From assembly GCF_902825325.1 (NCBI RefSeq), contig NZ_CADEAR010000002.1, positions 310,001-374,000 of the forward strand: a stretch of 64,000 nucleotides of DNA, read 5' to 3'. The notes below the pieces were generated by a model that saw nothing but the letters and a program-made list of their open reading frames with translations, made no database searches and had not been told where the DNA came from. The stretch comes from Brucella tritici. GTDB lineage: Bacteria; Pseudomonadota; Alphaproteobacteria; Rhizobiales; Rhizobiaceae. Numbering within the stretch: the first letter of the stretch is position 1; each line of letters starts with the position of its first letter. Shown in pieces: positions 1-10,513 of the stretch. A program made the position numbers and the translations under genes.

Positions 1-798
1 GGCACGGCTGTCATCGACATGCGGTATGAGAATCCGTTCTATATGGTCGAAGATGCAAGTGCCGCTGATTTGATCTCCAAGGGGCGCCTGCAGCTTGGCA
101 TCAGCCGTGGCTCGCCTGAACAGGTGATCGATGGCTGGCGCTATTTCGGCTACGCGCCGGAAGAGGGCAAGACCGATGCCGATATGGGCCGCCAGCATGG
201 CGAGGTGTTCTTCGAAGCGTTGAAGGGACAGGGCTTTGCCCAGCCAAACCCGCGCCCGATGTTTCCGAATCCTCCCGGTCTGCTGCGCATCGAGCCACAT
301 TCGGAAGGTCTTCGGGATCGTATCTGGTGGGGTGCTGCCTCGGATGCGACAGCCATCTGGGCGGCAAAGCTCGGCATGAATTTGCAAAGCTCGACCCTGA
401 AGAAGGACGAGTCAGGTGAGCCTTTGCATATCCAGCAGGCCAAGCAGATCCGCGCCTATCGTGAAGCCTGGAAAGAAGCCGGGCATATGCGTGAACCGCG
501 TGTTTCAGTGAGCCGCAGCATCTTCGCGCTGGTTGATGATCGCGACCGGGCCTATTTTGGTGGCGGAAGCAACGAGCAGGACTCCATCGGCTATATCGAG
601 GAAGATCTCCGGGCGGTCTTTGGTCGGTCTTATGCGGCTGAACCGGATAAGCTCATCGAGCAACTCGAAAAGGATGAAGCGATTGCCGAAGCCGATACGC
701 TGCTTCTCACGGTGCCGAACCAGCTTGGTGTCGACTACAACGCGCATGTAATCGAGTCGATCCTCAAGCATGTTGCGCCAGCACTTGGCTGGCGCTGA
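1..798 (+). CDS. LLM-class flavin-dependent oxidoreductase, 5' truncated by window edge
   Basis: The reading frame is open from base 1, so the N-terminus lies outside the window; an internal ATG at 19 is not taken as the true start. The visible 265 residues resemble the C-terminal two thirds of bacterial luciferase-like monooxygenases, with the segment LQLGISRGSPEQ near the front and a helical C-terminus. Such enzymes use reduced FMN and O2 on varied small molecules; the substrate cannot be read from the sequence. The gene converges on the DUF993 gene with about 94 bases between them, so it is not part of the LacI-controlled divergon. Family assignment is good, function is not. Confidence 0.75.
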   Translation, partial: GTAVIDMRYENPFYMVEDASAADLISKGRLQLGISRGSPEQVIDGWRYFGYAPEEGKTDADMGRQHGEVFFEALKGQGFAQPNPRPMFPNPPGLLRIEPHSEGLRDRIWWGAASDATAIWAAKLGMNLQSSTLKKDESGEPLHIQQAKQIRAYREAWKEAGHMREPRVSVSRSIFALVDDRDRAYFGGGSNEQDSIGYIEEDLRAVFGRSYAAEPDKLIEQLEKDEAIAEADTLLLTVPNQLGVDYNAHVIESILKHVAPALGWR

Positions 799-821
799 GT
801 ACTCTTGAAGACAGGCGGTGC

Positions 822-870
822 AGGCATGTCTCCTGAAAGTGGAAACCGGTTTCGGGATAAAGATATGCGC
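822..870 (-). repeat. Dispersed palindromic element, copy 1
   Basis: The ends gcatgtc and gatatgc face each other around a core containing aaaccggttt. Read on the minus strand it aligns well with the copy at 20018-20064. It lies between two convergent genes, a usual place for such elements. Confidence 0.6.
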
Positions 871-892
871 AGAAACAGGCCACCGCCTGTTT

Positions 893-2062
893 TCATTCCA
901 TGCCGTAAATCGCCAGAAGCTTTCTCATGCGGCTTATGGCGACGTCCGGCCGGTCGAGCACATTGGCCCGATCGGCAAGGCGGAAAATGTCGGCGTAATG
1001 CAAAATACCGCGTGCCGACTGCATTCCGGCGGGCATGGTGAAATGGTTCTGGTGACCGTTCAGCCAGGCCAGAAACACAACGCCCGCCTTGTAACATTGC
1101 GTCGGTGCTTCAAAGATTTTTCGCGATAGCGGCACGGTCGGCTCGATGATCGCGCGGAAGCGGGCATTGTCGCCAGCTGCCAGTGCTGCAAGCGCGCTGG
1201 ACGCTTGCGGTGCGACCGCATCGAAAATGCCGAGCAGCGCATGGCTATGCTTGTTTCCGTCGCCTTCGATCAGCGGCGCATAGTTGAAATCGTCCCCCGT
1301 GAAACAGAGCACGCCTTCCGGCAGGCGGTCACGCAGTGCGATTTCATAACGCTCTTCCAGCAATGAAATCTTGATGCCTTCCACCTTGTCGCGATTGGCT
1401 TCGATGATGCCGATCACCGTATCAAGCGCATTGTCGAAATTTTCCGAACCCCAATAGCCTTCAAGCTGCGGATCGAACATATCGCCCAGCCAGTGCAGCA
1501 CGACCTTTTCGCGGGCCTGGGCGAGAATCCGGCCATAGACCTTGGCGTAATCGTCCGGCGATCTCGCAATGCGCGCCAGTGCGCGGCTTGCCATCAGGAT
1601 GAAACGCCCCCCATGTTTCTCGATGAAACCGGCCTGCGTCTCATAAGCCTTGATCACGTCATCAAGGCTTTTTGCCTCTGCCGGATCGAGGTGATCTGTG
1701 CCAGCGCCAGAGGCCAGATCAGCGCCTGCCACGGTCCTGCTTTCTGCCAGTGAACGGCGGATCAGTTCCTGCGCGCCCGCCCAGTTTAGTCCCATGCCGC
1801 GCTGCGACGTATCCATCGCTTCCGCGATTCTGAAGCCGAAGCTCCACAGATGATGCCGGAAAGCCATTGTCGCGTCCCAGTCTATGGCCGGGTCGTTCCA
1901 TGGGCGGGCATCTTTCAGCGGATCGGAAACCACATGCGCTGCCGCATAGGCGATGCGATTGAACTGCGGTGGGCTTGCCGGGCGCGGGGTTGGCGTCCCG
2001 ATCAGCGTGTAGGAACTCAGGCTTCCGTTGCCATCCGGCAATGTCACTTGATGGTCGCTCAT
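893..2062 (-). CDS. DUF993 family protein (dihydrodipicolinate synthase-like)
   Basis: A 389-residue protein matching the DUF993 family, often annotated as dihydrodipicolinate synthase family because of a predicted TIM-barrel aldolase fold. The reaction is not established. The start at 2062 has an AGGAG about ten bases upstream. It is transcribed away from the LacI gene, and an operator-like palindrome lies at 2101-2116, about 40 bases before the start. That links it to the same regulon as the plus-strand oxidoreductase/CoA-transferase genes. A lyase/aldolase step on an oxidised sugar or polyol intermediate would fit, but this is inference. Confidence 0.75.
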   Translation of the reverse strand: MSDHQVTLPDGNGSLSSYTLIGTPTPRPASPPQFNRIAYAAAHVVSDPLKDARPWNDPAIDWDATMAFRHHLWSFGFRIAEAMDTSQRGMGLNWAGAQELIRRSLAESRTVAGADLASGAGTDHLDPAEAKSLDDVIKAYETQAGFIEKHGGRFILMASRALARIARSPDDYAKVYGRILAQAREKVVLHWLGDMFDPQLEGYWGSENFDNALDTVIGIIEANRDKVEGIKISLLEERYEIALRDRLPEGVLCFTGDDFNYAPLIEGDGNKHSHALLGIFDAVAPQASSALAALAAGDNARFRAIIEPTVPLSRKIFEAPTQCYKAGVVFLAWLNGHQNHFTMPAGMQSARGILHYADIFRLADRANVLDRPDVAISRMRKLLAIYGME

Positions 2063-2100
2063 CCCCTTGTCGCTCCTACGCTTGAATATTTGATTGTTAG

Positions 2101-2116
2101 TTTAGAACGTTCCAAA
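2101..2116. promoter_or_regulatory. Operator-like palindrome upstream of the DUF993 gene
   Basis: The sequence tttagaacgttccaaa is a palindrome in seven of eight base pairs with a central CG, the layout of LacI-family operators. It shares the core gaacgttccaa with the perfect palindrome at 2267-2282. A minus-strand -35-like TTGACC lies at 2126-2131. Confidence 0.7.
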
Positions 2117-2258
2117 TGGCAATCCGGTCAAAAATTAAGGCAAAAATGTGATTTCAGCGCTCTCGAGTATGAAATGCGCACTTCTTCAAAAATATGTACA
2201 GAAAAAGGGCTTTCAATTATGGCAAAGTGAAGGCAAATCGCTGTTCTTTTCTCAGCTC

Positions 2259-2287
2259 TTGACAGCATTGGAACGTTCCAATTAAAT
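2259..2287 (+). promoter_or_regulatory. Promoter of the LacI gene/operon with embedded operator
   Basis: A consensus -35 TTGACA (2259-2264) is followed after 17 bases by a -10-like TTAAAT (2282-2287). A perfect 16-base palindrome, attggaacgttccaat (2267-2282), fills the spacer. This arrangement predicts direct repression by occlusion, most simply autoregulation by the LacI protein encoded 25 bases downstream. Confidence 0.8.
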
Positions 2288-2311
2288 CAATAATCGAAAC
2301 CGGAGCAGGGT

Positions 2312-4347
<2,036 letters not shown>

Positions 4348-4352
4348 AAATT

Positions 4353-5954
4353 ATGAGCAAACATATTTCATTTGCGCAGGCAGCATCGCTTATTCCCGAC
4401 AACGCTGTCGTTTCGGTCTCCTCGTCGAGCGGTCTCGGCTGTCCGGATATGATGCTGAAAGCCATTGGCGAGCGGTTTGATGAAACCGGTCATCCGAAGA
4501 ATATCACCACGCTGCATCCGATTGCTGCGGGCGATATGAGCGGGATCAAGGGTGTCGATTACATTGCCAAGAAGGGGCTTCTCAAGAAGATCATCGGCGG
4601 TTCCTATCCGTCGGGACCATCGAGCGCAGAGCCGCCGTTGATCTGGCAGCTGATCACAAATAACGAAATTCCGGCCTATAATATTCCGTCAGGCATTCTG
4701 TTCGACATGCATCGCGAGGCTGCTGCCAAGCGTCCCGGTGTACTGACGAAAGTGGGGCTTGATACTTTCGTTGATCCCAAGCGTCAGGGATCGGCAATGA
4801 ACGACAAGGCGCGTGAAGAGCCTGTCGTCAAGCAGGTCAGTTTTGAAGGTGAGGACTGGCTCTATTTTCCCAATATCGTGCCGCATGTCACTATCATCCG
4901 GGCAACGACTGCGGATGAGCGCGGCAATCTCACCTATGAACATGAGGGTGCTTATCTTGGTGGTCTTGATCAGGCGCTGGCTGCACGCAACAATGGCGGT
5001 ATCGTCATTGCGCAGGTGAAGCGCATTGCCAAGGAAGGCACACTGAAACCGCATGATGTGCGCGTGCCGGGCGTTCTGGTTGACTATATCGTCGTTGATC
5101 CCGACCAGAAGCAGACCACACAGACCGTTTATGACCCCGCAATTTCGGGCGAGATTTTCCGTCCGCTCGATACGTTCCGCTTGGCCGAATTCAATATTCA
5201 GAAGGCGATTGCGCGGCGTGTTGCACAGGAATTGCAGGCAGGTAGTGCGGTCAATCTTGGCTTCGGCATTTCCGCCAATGTGCCGCGCATTCTGCTGGAA
5301 GAGGGGCTGCATGGTGCAGTGACCTGGGTGATTGAGCAGGGTGCAGTTGGCGGTGTGCCGCTTCTCGACTTTGCCTTTGGCTGCGCGTCGAATGCTGATG
5401 CTTATATGCCATCGCCCTATCAGTTCACCTATTTTCAGGGCGCAGGCTTCGACGCCTCGCTTCTGTCCTTCCTTGAGATCGGACGCGACGGCTCGGTCAA
5501 TGTGTCGAAGCTGTCATTCCGTCCGCATGTGACTGCTGGCGCAGGCGGTTTTGTCGATATTACTGCAAGGGCCAAGAAGATCGTCTTCTCCGGCATGTTC
5601 AATGCAGGGGCGAAATTGTCGGTCGCTGACGGCAAGCTGGTGATCGAGAAGGAAGGTAAGCTCAAAAAGCTCGTTAATGAGGTTGAGCATGTTACCTTCT
5701 CCGGTCCGCGTGGGGTCGAGCAGAGGCAGGATATTACCTATGTCACCGAACGCGCGGTTTTGAAGCTCACGCCAGAAGGCATTGTGCTCACCGAGATTGC
5801 GCCGGGTGTGGATTTGCAGAAGCATATTCTCGATCAAGCTGAGTTTCCGCTGATTGTTTCGGATAAGCTTAAACTCATGGATGACGGACTGTTCCGCGAA
5901 GAGCCGATCGGGCTAGAATTGCCGCAAAAGCCTGCGCGAAAGCTGGAGGCTTAA
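4353..5954 (+). CDS. Single-chain acyl-CoA:carboxylate CoA-transferase
   Basis: From the ATG at 4353 (AGGA at 4338-4341) the protein has 533 residues, the size of fused alpha-beta family I CoA-transferases such as propionate CoA-transferase and YdiF. The second half contains VIEQGAVGG with Glu328 in the position of the catalytic glutamate that forms the glutamyl-CoA thioester. It would move CoA from a donor such as acetyl- or succinyl-CoA to the pathway acid. The next gene starts immediately after its stop codon. An in-frame TTG at 4344 is a less likely start. The natural acid substrate is unknown. Confidence 0.85.
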   Translation: MSKHISFAQAASLIPDNAVVSVSSSSGLGCPDMMLKAIGERFDETGHPKNITTLHPIAAGDMSGIKGVDYIAKKGLLKKIIGGSYPSGPSSAEPPLIWQLITNNEIPAYNIPSGILFDMHREAAAKRPGVLTKVGLDTFVDPKRQGSAMNDKAREEPVVKQVSFEGEDWLYFPNIVPHVTIIRATTADERGNLTYEHEGAYLGGLDQALAARNNGGIVIAQVKRIAKEGTLKPHDVRVPGVLVDYIVVDPDQKQTTQTVYDPAISGEIFRPLDTFRLAEFNIQKAIARRVAQELQAGSAVNLGFGISANVPRILLEEGLHGAVTWVIEQGAVGGVPLLDFAFGCASNADAYMPSPYQFTYFQGAGFDASLLSFLEIGRDGSVNVSKLSFRPHVTAGAGGFVDITARAKKIVFSGMFNAGAKLSVADGKLVIEKEGKLKKLVNEVEHVTFSGPRGVEQRQDITYVTERAVLKLTPEGIVLTEIAPGVDLQKHILDQAEFPLIVSDKLKLMDDGLFREEPIGLELPQKPARKLEA

Positions 5955-6731
5955 ATGGCTCAACGGATAGAAATCACGATTGAGAACCACATCGCGGTCA
6001 TGACCATCAAGCGGCCCGAAAAGCTCAATGCGTTTGATATTGAGCTTCTGCAGGAATTGTCTGTGGCCTGTGATCGGGTGGAAGCGGAGTGCACCGTGCG
6101 CGTTGCGATCCTGACCGGCGAAGGCAAGGCTTTTTCCGCAGGTGGTGACATCAAGGCCTGGGGCGGCATGGAACCGGCAGAATTCGGCCATGCCTGGGTG
6201 CGCTACGGTCATCGGGTGTTCGAGCGGCTTGCGACTTTGCGTGTGCCACTGATCGCAGCGATGAACGGACATGCTCTGGGCGGTGGTCTGGAACTGGCGG
6301 GTGCCGCCGATATCCGCATTGTTGAACGACAGGCAAAGATTGGTCTGCCGGAAACATCGCTTGGGATGATCCCCGGCTGGTCGGGCACACAGCGTCTCGT
6401 GCGCCGTTTCGGTGCGCAGATTGTACGCCGCATGGTGCTGGGCGGTGAAATGTTCACGGCCGAGGAAGCGCTGTCGCATGGAATTGTGGATGCCGTTGTC
6501 GAGACGGGCACAGCCTTGCAGGCGGCGCAGGACTATGCGGCGCGGGTGGCCAAGCGCGGACCGGCTGCGCTGGAAATTTCCAAACTGATGCTGTCCGTCG
6601 CCAATGGCGAGGACAATGGAACCGCCGTCGAGGCATTGGGTTCCATCCTTGTCGCCAAGACTGGCGATCTGAAGGAAGGCGTGCGCTCGTTCAGCGAAAA
6701 GCGCGAAGCGAATTTTAAGGGAGAATGGTGA
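5955..6731 (+). CDS. Enoyl-CoA hydratase/isomerase family protein
   Basis: A 258-residue crotonase-fold protein. The oxyanion-hole segments are visible: FSAGGDIKAWG near residue 60 and HALGGGLELAGAADI near residue 105, followed by LPETSLGMIPGWSGTQRL. Both acidic catalytic positions of hydratases appear to be present (Glu in GGGLEL and in LPE), so hydration or dehydration of a CoA ester is plausible. The ATG abuts the stop of the CoA-transferase, with GGAGG just upstream inside that gene. It overlaps the aldehyde dehydrogenase start. Confidence 0.88.
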   Translation: MAQRIEITIENHIAVMTIKRPEKLNAFDIELLQELSVACDRVEAECTVRVAILTGEGKAFSAGGDIKAWGGMEPAEFGHAWVRYGHRVFERLATLRVPLIAAMNGHALGGGLELAGAADIRIVERQAKIGLPETSLGMIPGWSGTQRLVRRFGAQIVRRMVLGGEMFTAEEALSHGIVDAVVETGTALQAAQDYAARVAKRGPAALEISKLMLSVANGEDNGTAVEALGSILVAKTGDLKEGVRSFSEKREANFKGEW

Positions 6732-8245
6732 TGAGCGTAGTCGTAAAGCCGCAGCCGTTGACCGGGCTGGAAGTCCGCGAATTCTCGATGCTGATCGATG
6801 GCAAATGGGTTGGCAGTCAAAGCGGCGGCAGCATTGAGCGCGTGGCACCCGGCCATGGCGTCACGGTAAGCCGCTATCCTGCCGGCGACAAGGCCGACGT
6901 GGAATTGGCGGTAGCGAGTGCGCGCAAGGCTTTCGATGACGGGCGCTGGTCGTCGAAAACGGCATCACAGCGTTCGCTGATTTTGCTGAAAGCCGCCGAT
7001 CTGATTGAAGCACGGGCGGAAGAGCTTGCCTATCTCGACGCGATTGAAGCCGGCAAACCAATTTCTCAGGTGCGCGGCGAAATTGCCGGTTCCGTGGATA
7101 TCTGGCGCTATGCAGCAGCACTCGCGCGTGATTTGCATGGTGAAAGCTATAATACGCTGGGTGACGGCACCCTTGGTGTTGTGCTGCGCGAGGCAATTGG
7201 TGTTGTTTCCATCATTACGCCTTGGAATTTTCCGTTCCTGATCGTCGGCCAGAAGCTGCCATTTGCTTTGGCCGCGGGTTGTACGGCGGTGGTGAAGCCT
7301 TCGGAACTCACATCGGGTTCGACATTGTTACTCGGCGAAATTCTGGCCGAAGCAGGGCTACCGGATGGTGTCGTCAATATCATCACCGGAACCGGCGCAG
7401 ACGTTGGCCAGCATATGAGTACGCATCCGGACGTCGACATGGTGTCGTTCACCGGCTCCACTGGCGTCGGCAAGCTGACCATGGCCAATGCCGCTCAGAC
7501 ACTGAAAAAAGTATCGCTGGAGCTTGGCGGCAAGAACCCGCAAATCCTGTTCCCGGACGCGGATATGGATGCCTTTATCGACGCTGCGGTGTTCGGCGCA
7601 TGGTTCAATGCGGGTGAGTGCTGCAATGCCGGTTCGCGACTGATCGTGCATCGCTCGATTGTCGATGAGATTGTCGGGCGCGTGGCCGATCTGTCGAAAA
7701 AGGTCATTGTCGGCGATCCGCTCGATGTCAGCACGCAGGTGGGCGCGATCATCACGCCACAGCATTTGAGCAAGGTTGGCGCTTATGTCGATCAGGCTAA
7801 AAAGGCGGGTGCCGCAATTGCACATGGCGGCGATGTTCTGGATCTTGGCCTTGGCCAATATATGGGACCGACCATCATTGCTGGCGTGAAAGCCGACATG
7901 GCCGTTGCGCGTGAAGAAGTGTTCGGCCCGGTTCTGTCGGTGCTGTCTTTTGATACGGTGGATGAGGCAATTTCGATTGCCAATGCAGTGGATTATGGCT
8001 TGTCAGCAGGCGTGTGGAGCCGTGATTTCGATACCTGCATGAGCATCGGGCGCAAGGTGCGCGCCGGTACGGTCTGGATGAACACCTTCATGGACGGCAC
8101 ACCAGAACTGCCTTTTGGCGGTTATCGCCAGTCGGGTCTGGGCCGCGAGCTGGGCCGTCATGCGGTGGAGGATTACACTGAAACCAAGACGCTCAACATG
8201 CATATCGGTGCCCGCACTGGCTGGTGGATGCCGCAGGCTAAGTAG
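6731..8245 (+). CDS. Aldehyde dehydrogenase family protein
   Basis: A 504-residue NAD(P)-dependent aldehyde dehydrogenase. Motifs seen are TPWNFPF, FTGSTGVGK, ELGGKNP (general base Glu264) and the nucleophile region GECCNAG with Cys298 in the catalytic position. The ATG at 6731 is preferred over one at 6725, because GGGAG at 6719-6723 is correctly spaced only for 6731; the A of this ATG is also the last base of the previous stop. It would convert the aldehyde made by one of the GMC oxidoreductases to an acid. The overall sequence is betaine-aldehyde-dehydrogenase-like, but the substrate is not evident. Confidence 0.9.
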   Translation: MSVVVKPQPLTGLEVREFSMLIDGKWVGSQSGGSIERVAPGHGVTVSRYPAGDKADVELAVASARKAFDDGRWSSKTASQRSLILLKAADLIEARAEELAYLDAIEAGKPISQVRGEIAGSVDIWRYAAALARDLHGESYNTLGDGTLGVVLREAIGVVSIITPWNFPFLIVGQKLPFALAAGCTAVVKPSELTSGSTLLLGEILAEAGLPDGVVNIITGTGADVGQHMSTHPDVDMVSFTGSTGVGKLTMANAAQTLKKVSLELGGKNPQILFPDADMDAFIDAAVFGAWFNAGECCNAGSRLIVHRSIVDEIVGRVADLSKKVIVGDPLDVSTQVGAIITPQHLSKVGAYVDQAKKAGAAIAHGGDVLDLGLGQYMGPTIIAGVKADMAVAREEVFGPVLSVLSFDTVDEAISIANAVDYGLSAGVWSRDFDTCMSIGRKVRAGTVWMNTFMDGTPELPFGGYRQSGLGRELGRHAVEDYTETKTLNMHIGARTGWWMPQAK

Positions 8246-8248
8246 GGA

Positions 8249-9742
8249 GTGACGGCTTTGGGAGGACAGCCGGATATTATCATCATCGGATCAGGTATCG
8301 GCGGCGCAACAATGGCCGCCGGTCTGAGCGCATCAGGTGCGGACATTCTTATTCTTGAGGCAGGGGAGCATTTGCCGGACAGGCCGGAAAACCGCGACCC
8401 GCGCGCTATTTTCCAACAGGGTTTCTTTCGCCCGAAGGAGTTCTGGTACGAGACCGATGGCACGCCTTTCAATCCCGGCAATTATTACAATGTCGGCGGC
8501 AATTCCAAATTCTATGGCGCAGTGCTGGTGCGCTATCGGCGCGAGGATTTTGATGAGCTTGCGCATCTTGAAGGCGTGTCTCCGGCATGGCCCTTTGCCT
8601 ATGACGAGCTTGAGCCGTGGTATTGCAAGGCGGAAGAGCTTTTTCAGGTGCGCGGTGAGTTGGGCGATGACCCGACAGAACCCTATCATTCAAAGCCCTA
8701 TTCCTATCCGGCCATCCGCGATGAACGTCCGATTGCCGATGTGCGTGCGCGGCTGAAAAAGGCGGGGCTGCATCCGGCTTCCTTGCCATTGGGTGTTGAT
8801 ATTGAGCGCTGGCTGGCGAAGGCCAAAACGCCGTGGGACGCGCATCCCAACAGCAATGACGGCAAGATGGATGCGGAAACCTGTCCGTTAGCACTTGCGC
8901 TCAAACATCCAAATGTCCGGCTTGAAACCTCGGCGCGGGTAACGCGGCTGGAAACCGGGCCCGACGGCAAAACCATTACAGCCGTTCATTATGTGAAGAA
9001 CGGCGAAGTGCTGGTCCTGCGTCCCAAGCTGGTCATTCTATCCGCCGGTGCCGTGCGGTCGGCGGCACTTTTGCTGCGTTCGGGACTGGCGAATCGTTCC
9101 GATCAGGTTGGCCGCAATTTCATGAACCATAATTCCAGCGCCGTGATCGCCTTCGATCCGCGCTATCGCAATGACAGCATCTACCAGAAGACCTTTGGCT
9201 TCAACGATTACTATCTGTCGGACGGGGCAGGCGGACCACCGCTTGGCAATGTGCAATTGCTGGGGCGGGTGTCGGGCGCGATCCTAAAATCCAATATGCC
9301 GCGTGTGCCCGAATGGCTTTTGAATCGCATTGCCGGGCATACGATTGATTTTTACGCGATGAGCGAGGATCTGCCGTCGCCGGAAAGTCGTGTGAGCGTG
9401 GATGGTGACCGCATCATTCTGCATTGGGTGCGCAGTAACTGGAAGGCGCATCTGATGCTGGTCGAAAAGCTCAAATCAGCGCTCCGGCAGGCGGGCTTTC
9501 CGGTCGTGCTGTCGCGCGCTTTCGACCGGCGTACGCCGTCGCATCAATGCGGAACTGTGCGCATCGGCAACGATCCGGCGACAGCGCCGCTTGATCCTTA
9601 TTGCCGCGCTTACGATCATCCCAATCTTCATGTGGTGGATGCGTCGTTCCTGCCGACATCGGCGGCGGTCAATCCGGCGCTGACCATCGCCGCACAGGCG
9701 TTGCGCGTGGCGGACAGTCTTAACCGGGAGGTGCTGGCATGA
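8249..9742 (+). CDS. GMC family oxidoreductase (first of two)
   Basis: A protein of about 497 residues with an N-terminal FAD-binding motif (IIIGSGIGGATMAAGL) and an acidic strand end (ILEAG). The C-terminal GMC signature has His in PSHQCGT and Asn in SAAVNPALT. These flavoproteins oxidise alcohols or sugar hydroxyls. The reported GTG start at 8249 sits directly behind GGGA; the in-frame TTG at 8258 has better spacing from AGGGAG (8244-8249) and may be the real start. The gene overlaps the next by four bases (ATGA). It is clearly diverged from the second GMC enzyme of the operon. Confidence 0.88.
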   Translation: MTALGGQPDIIIIGSGIGGATMAAGLSASGADILILEAGEHLPDRPENRDPRAIFQQGFFRPKEFWYETDGTPFNPGNYYNVGGNSKFYGAVLVRYRREDFDELAHLEGVSPAWPFAYDELEPWYCKAEELFQVRGELGDDPTEPYHSKPYSYPAIRDERPIADVRARLKKAGLHPASLPLGVDIERWLAKAKTPWDAHPNSNDGKMDAETCPLALALKHPNVRLETSARVTRLETGPDGKTITAVHYVKNGEVLVLRPKLVILSAGAVRSAALLLRSGLANRSDQVGRNFMNHNSSAVIAFDPRYRNDSIYQKTFGFNDYYLSDGAGGPPLGNVQLLGRVSGAILKSNMPRVPEWLLNRIAGHTIDFYAMSEDLPSPESRVSVDGDRIILHWVRSNWKAHLMLVEKLKSALRQAGFPVVLSRAFDRRTPSHQCGTVRIGNDPATAPLDPYCRAYDHPNLHVVDASFLPTSAAVNPALTIAAQALRVADSLNREVLA

Positions 9743-10503
9743 ACCATCAACGACCTGTTGCAGTGGTAACCGGCGGTCGGCGCGGGATCGGGCTTGGCAT
9801 TGCCCGCACTCTGGCCGCCAAGGGTTTCGATCTGGCGATTACCGACCGCGAATGTGACGATGCGGTCATCCATGAATTGCGCGAGCTTGGCGGACGAGTG
9901 GCTTTCTTTGAAAGCGATCTGGCTGCCGTTGGAATGCATGCGGCAACCGTTGCCGCAGTGATGAAACAATTCGGCGGTATTGACTGTCTCGTGAACAATG
10001 CAGGCATGGGCTCGGTTGAACGCGGCGATTTTCTTGGGCTGAAGCCCGAAAATTTCGACATGATCATGGATGTGAATCTGCGCGGCACGGTGTTTTTCAC
10101 GCAGGCCGTGGTGAAGGTCATGCTGGCTGCAACCGAAGTGCGTTTTCCACGCAGCATTGTGACGATCAGTTCGGTTTCGTCGGTGATGACTTCGCCGGAG
10201 CGGCTTGATTACTGCATCAGCAAAGCGGGTCTGACAGCCTTCGTGCAGGGGCTGGCGCTGCGTCTCGCCGAAGCGCGGATCGGCGTGTTCGAGGTCCGTC
10301 CCGGCATCATACGCACCGATATGACGGCGAAAGTTGCTGAGCGTTATGACGGACTGATCGAAGCCGGTCTGGTGCCGATGAAGCGCTGGGGAGAGGCGGG
10401 CGATGTCGGCGCGATTGTGGCCGGACTTGCCGGTGGCGATTTCATTTTTGCGACGGGCTCGGCGATCCATGCCGATGGCGGCCTGTCGATTGCAAAGCTT
10501 TAG
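9739..10503 (+). CDS. SDR family oxidoreductase (3-ketoacyl reductase-like)
   Basis: A 254-residue classical short-chain dehydrogenase. It shows the cofactor motif TGGRRGIG, the NNAG motif, a serine in the VTISSVSS strand and the catalytic YCISK. It may oxidise a hydroxyacyl-CoA or reduce a keto group made by other operon enzymes. It overlaps the upstream GMC gene by ATGA and ends ten bases before the second GMC gene. Annotation as FabG would be by similarity only; fatty-acid synthesis is unlikely in this context. Confidence 0.88.
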   Translation: MNHQRPVAVVTGGRRGIGLGIARTLAAKGFDLAITDRECDDAVIHELRELGGRVAFFESDLAAVGMHAATVAAVMKQFGGIDCLVNNAGMGSVERGDFLGLKPENFDMIMDVNLRGTVFFTQAVVKVMLAATEVRFPRSIVTISSVSSVMTSPERLDYCISKAGLTAFVQGLALRLAEARIGVFEVRPGIIRTDMTAKVAERYDGLIEAGLVPMKRWGEAGDVGAIVAGLAGGDFIFATGSAIHADGGLSIAKL

Positions 10504-10513
10504 GAACGGCGTG

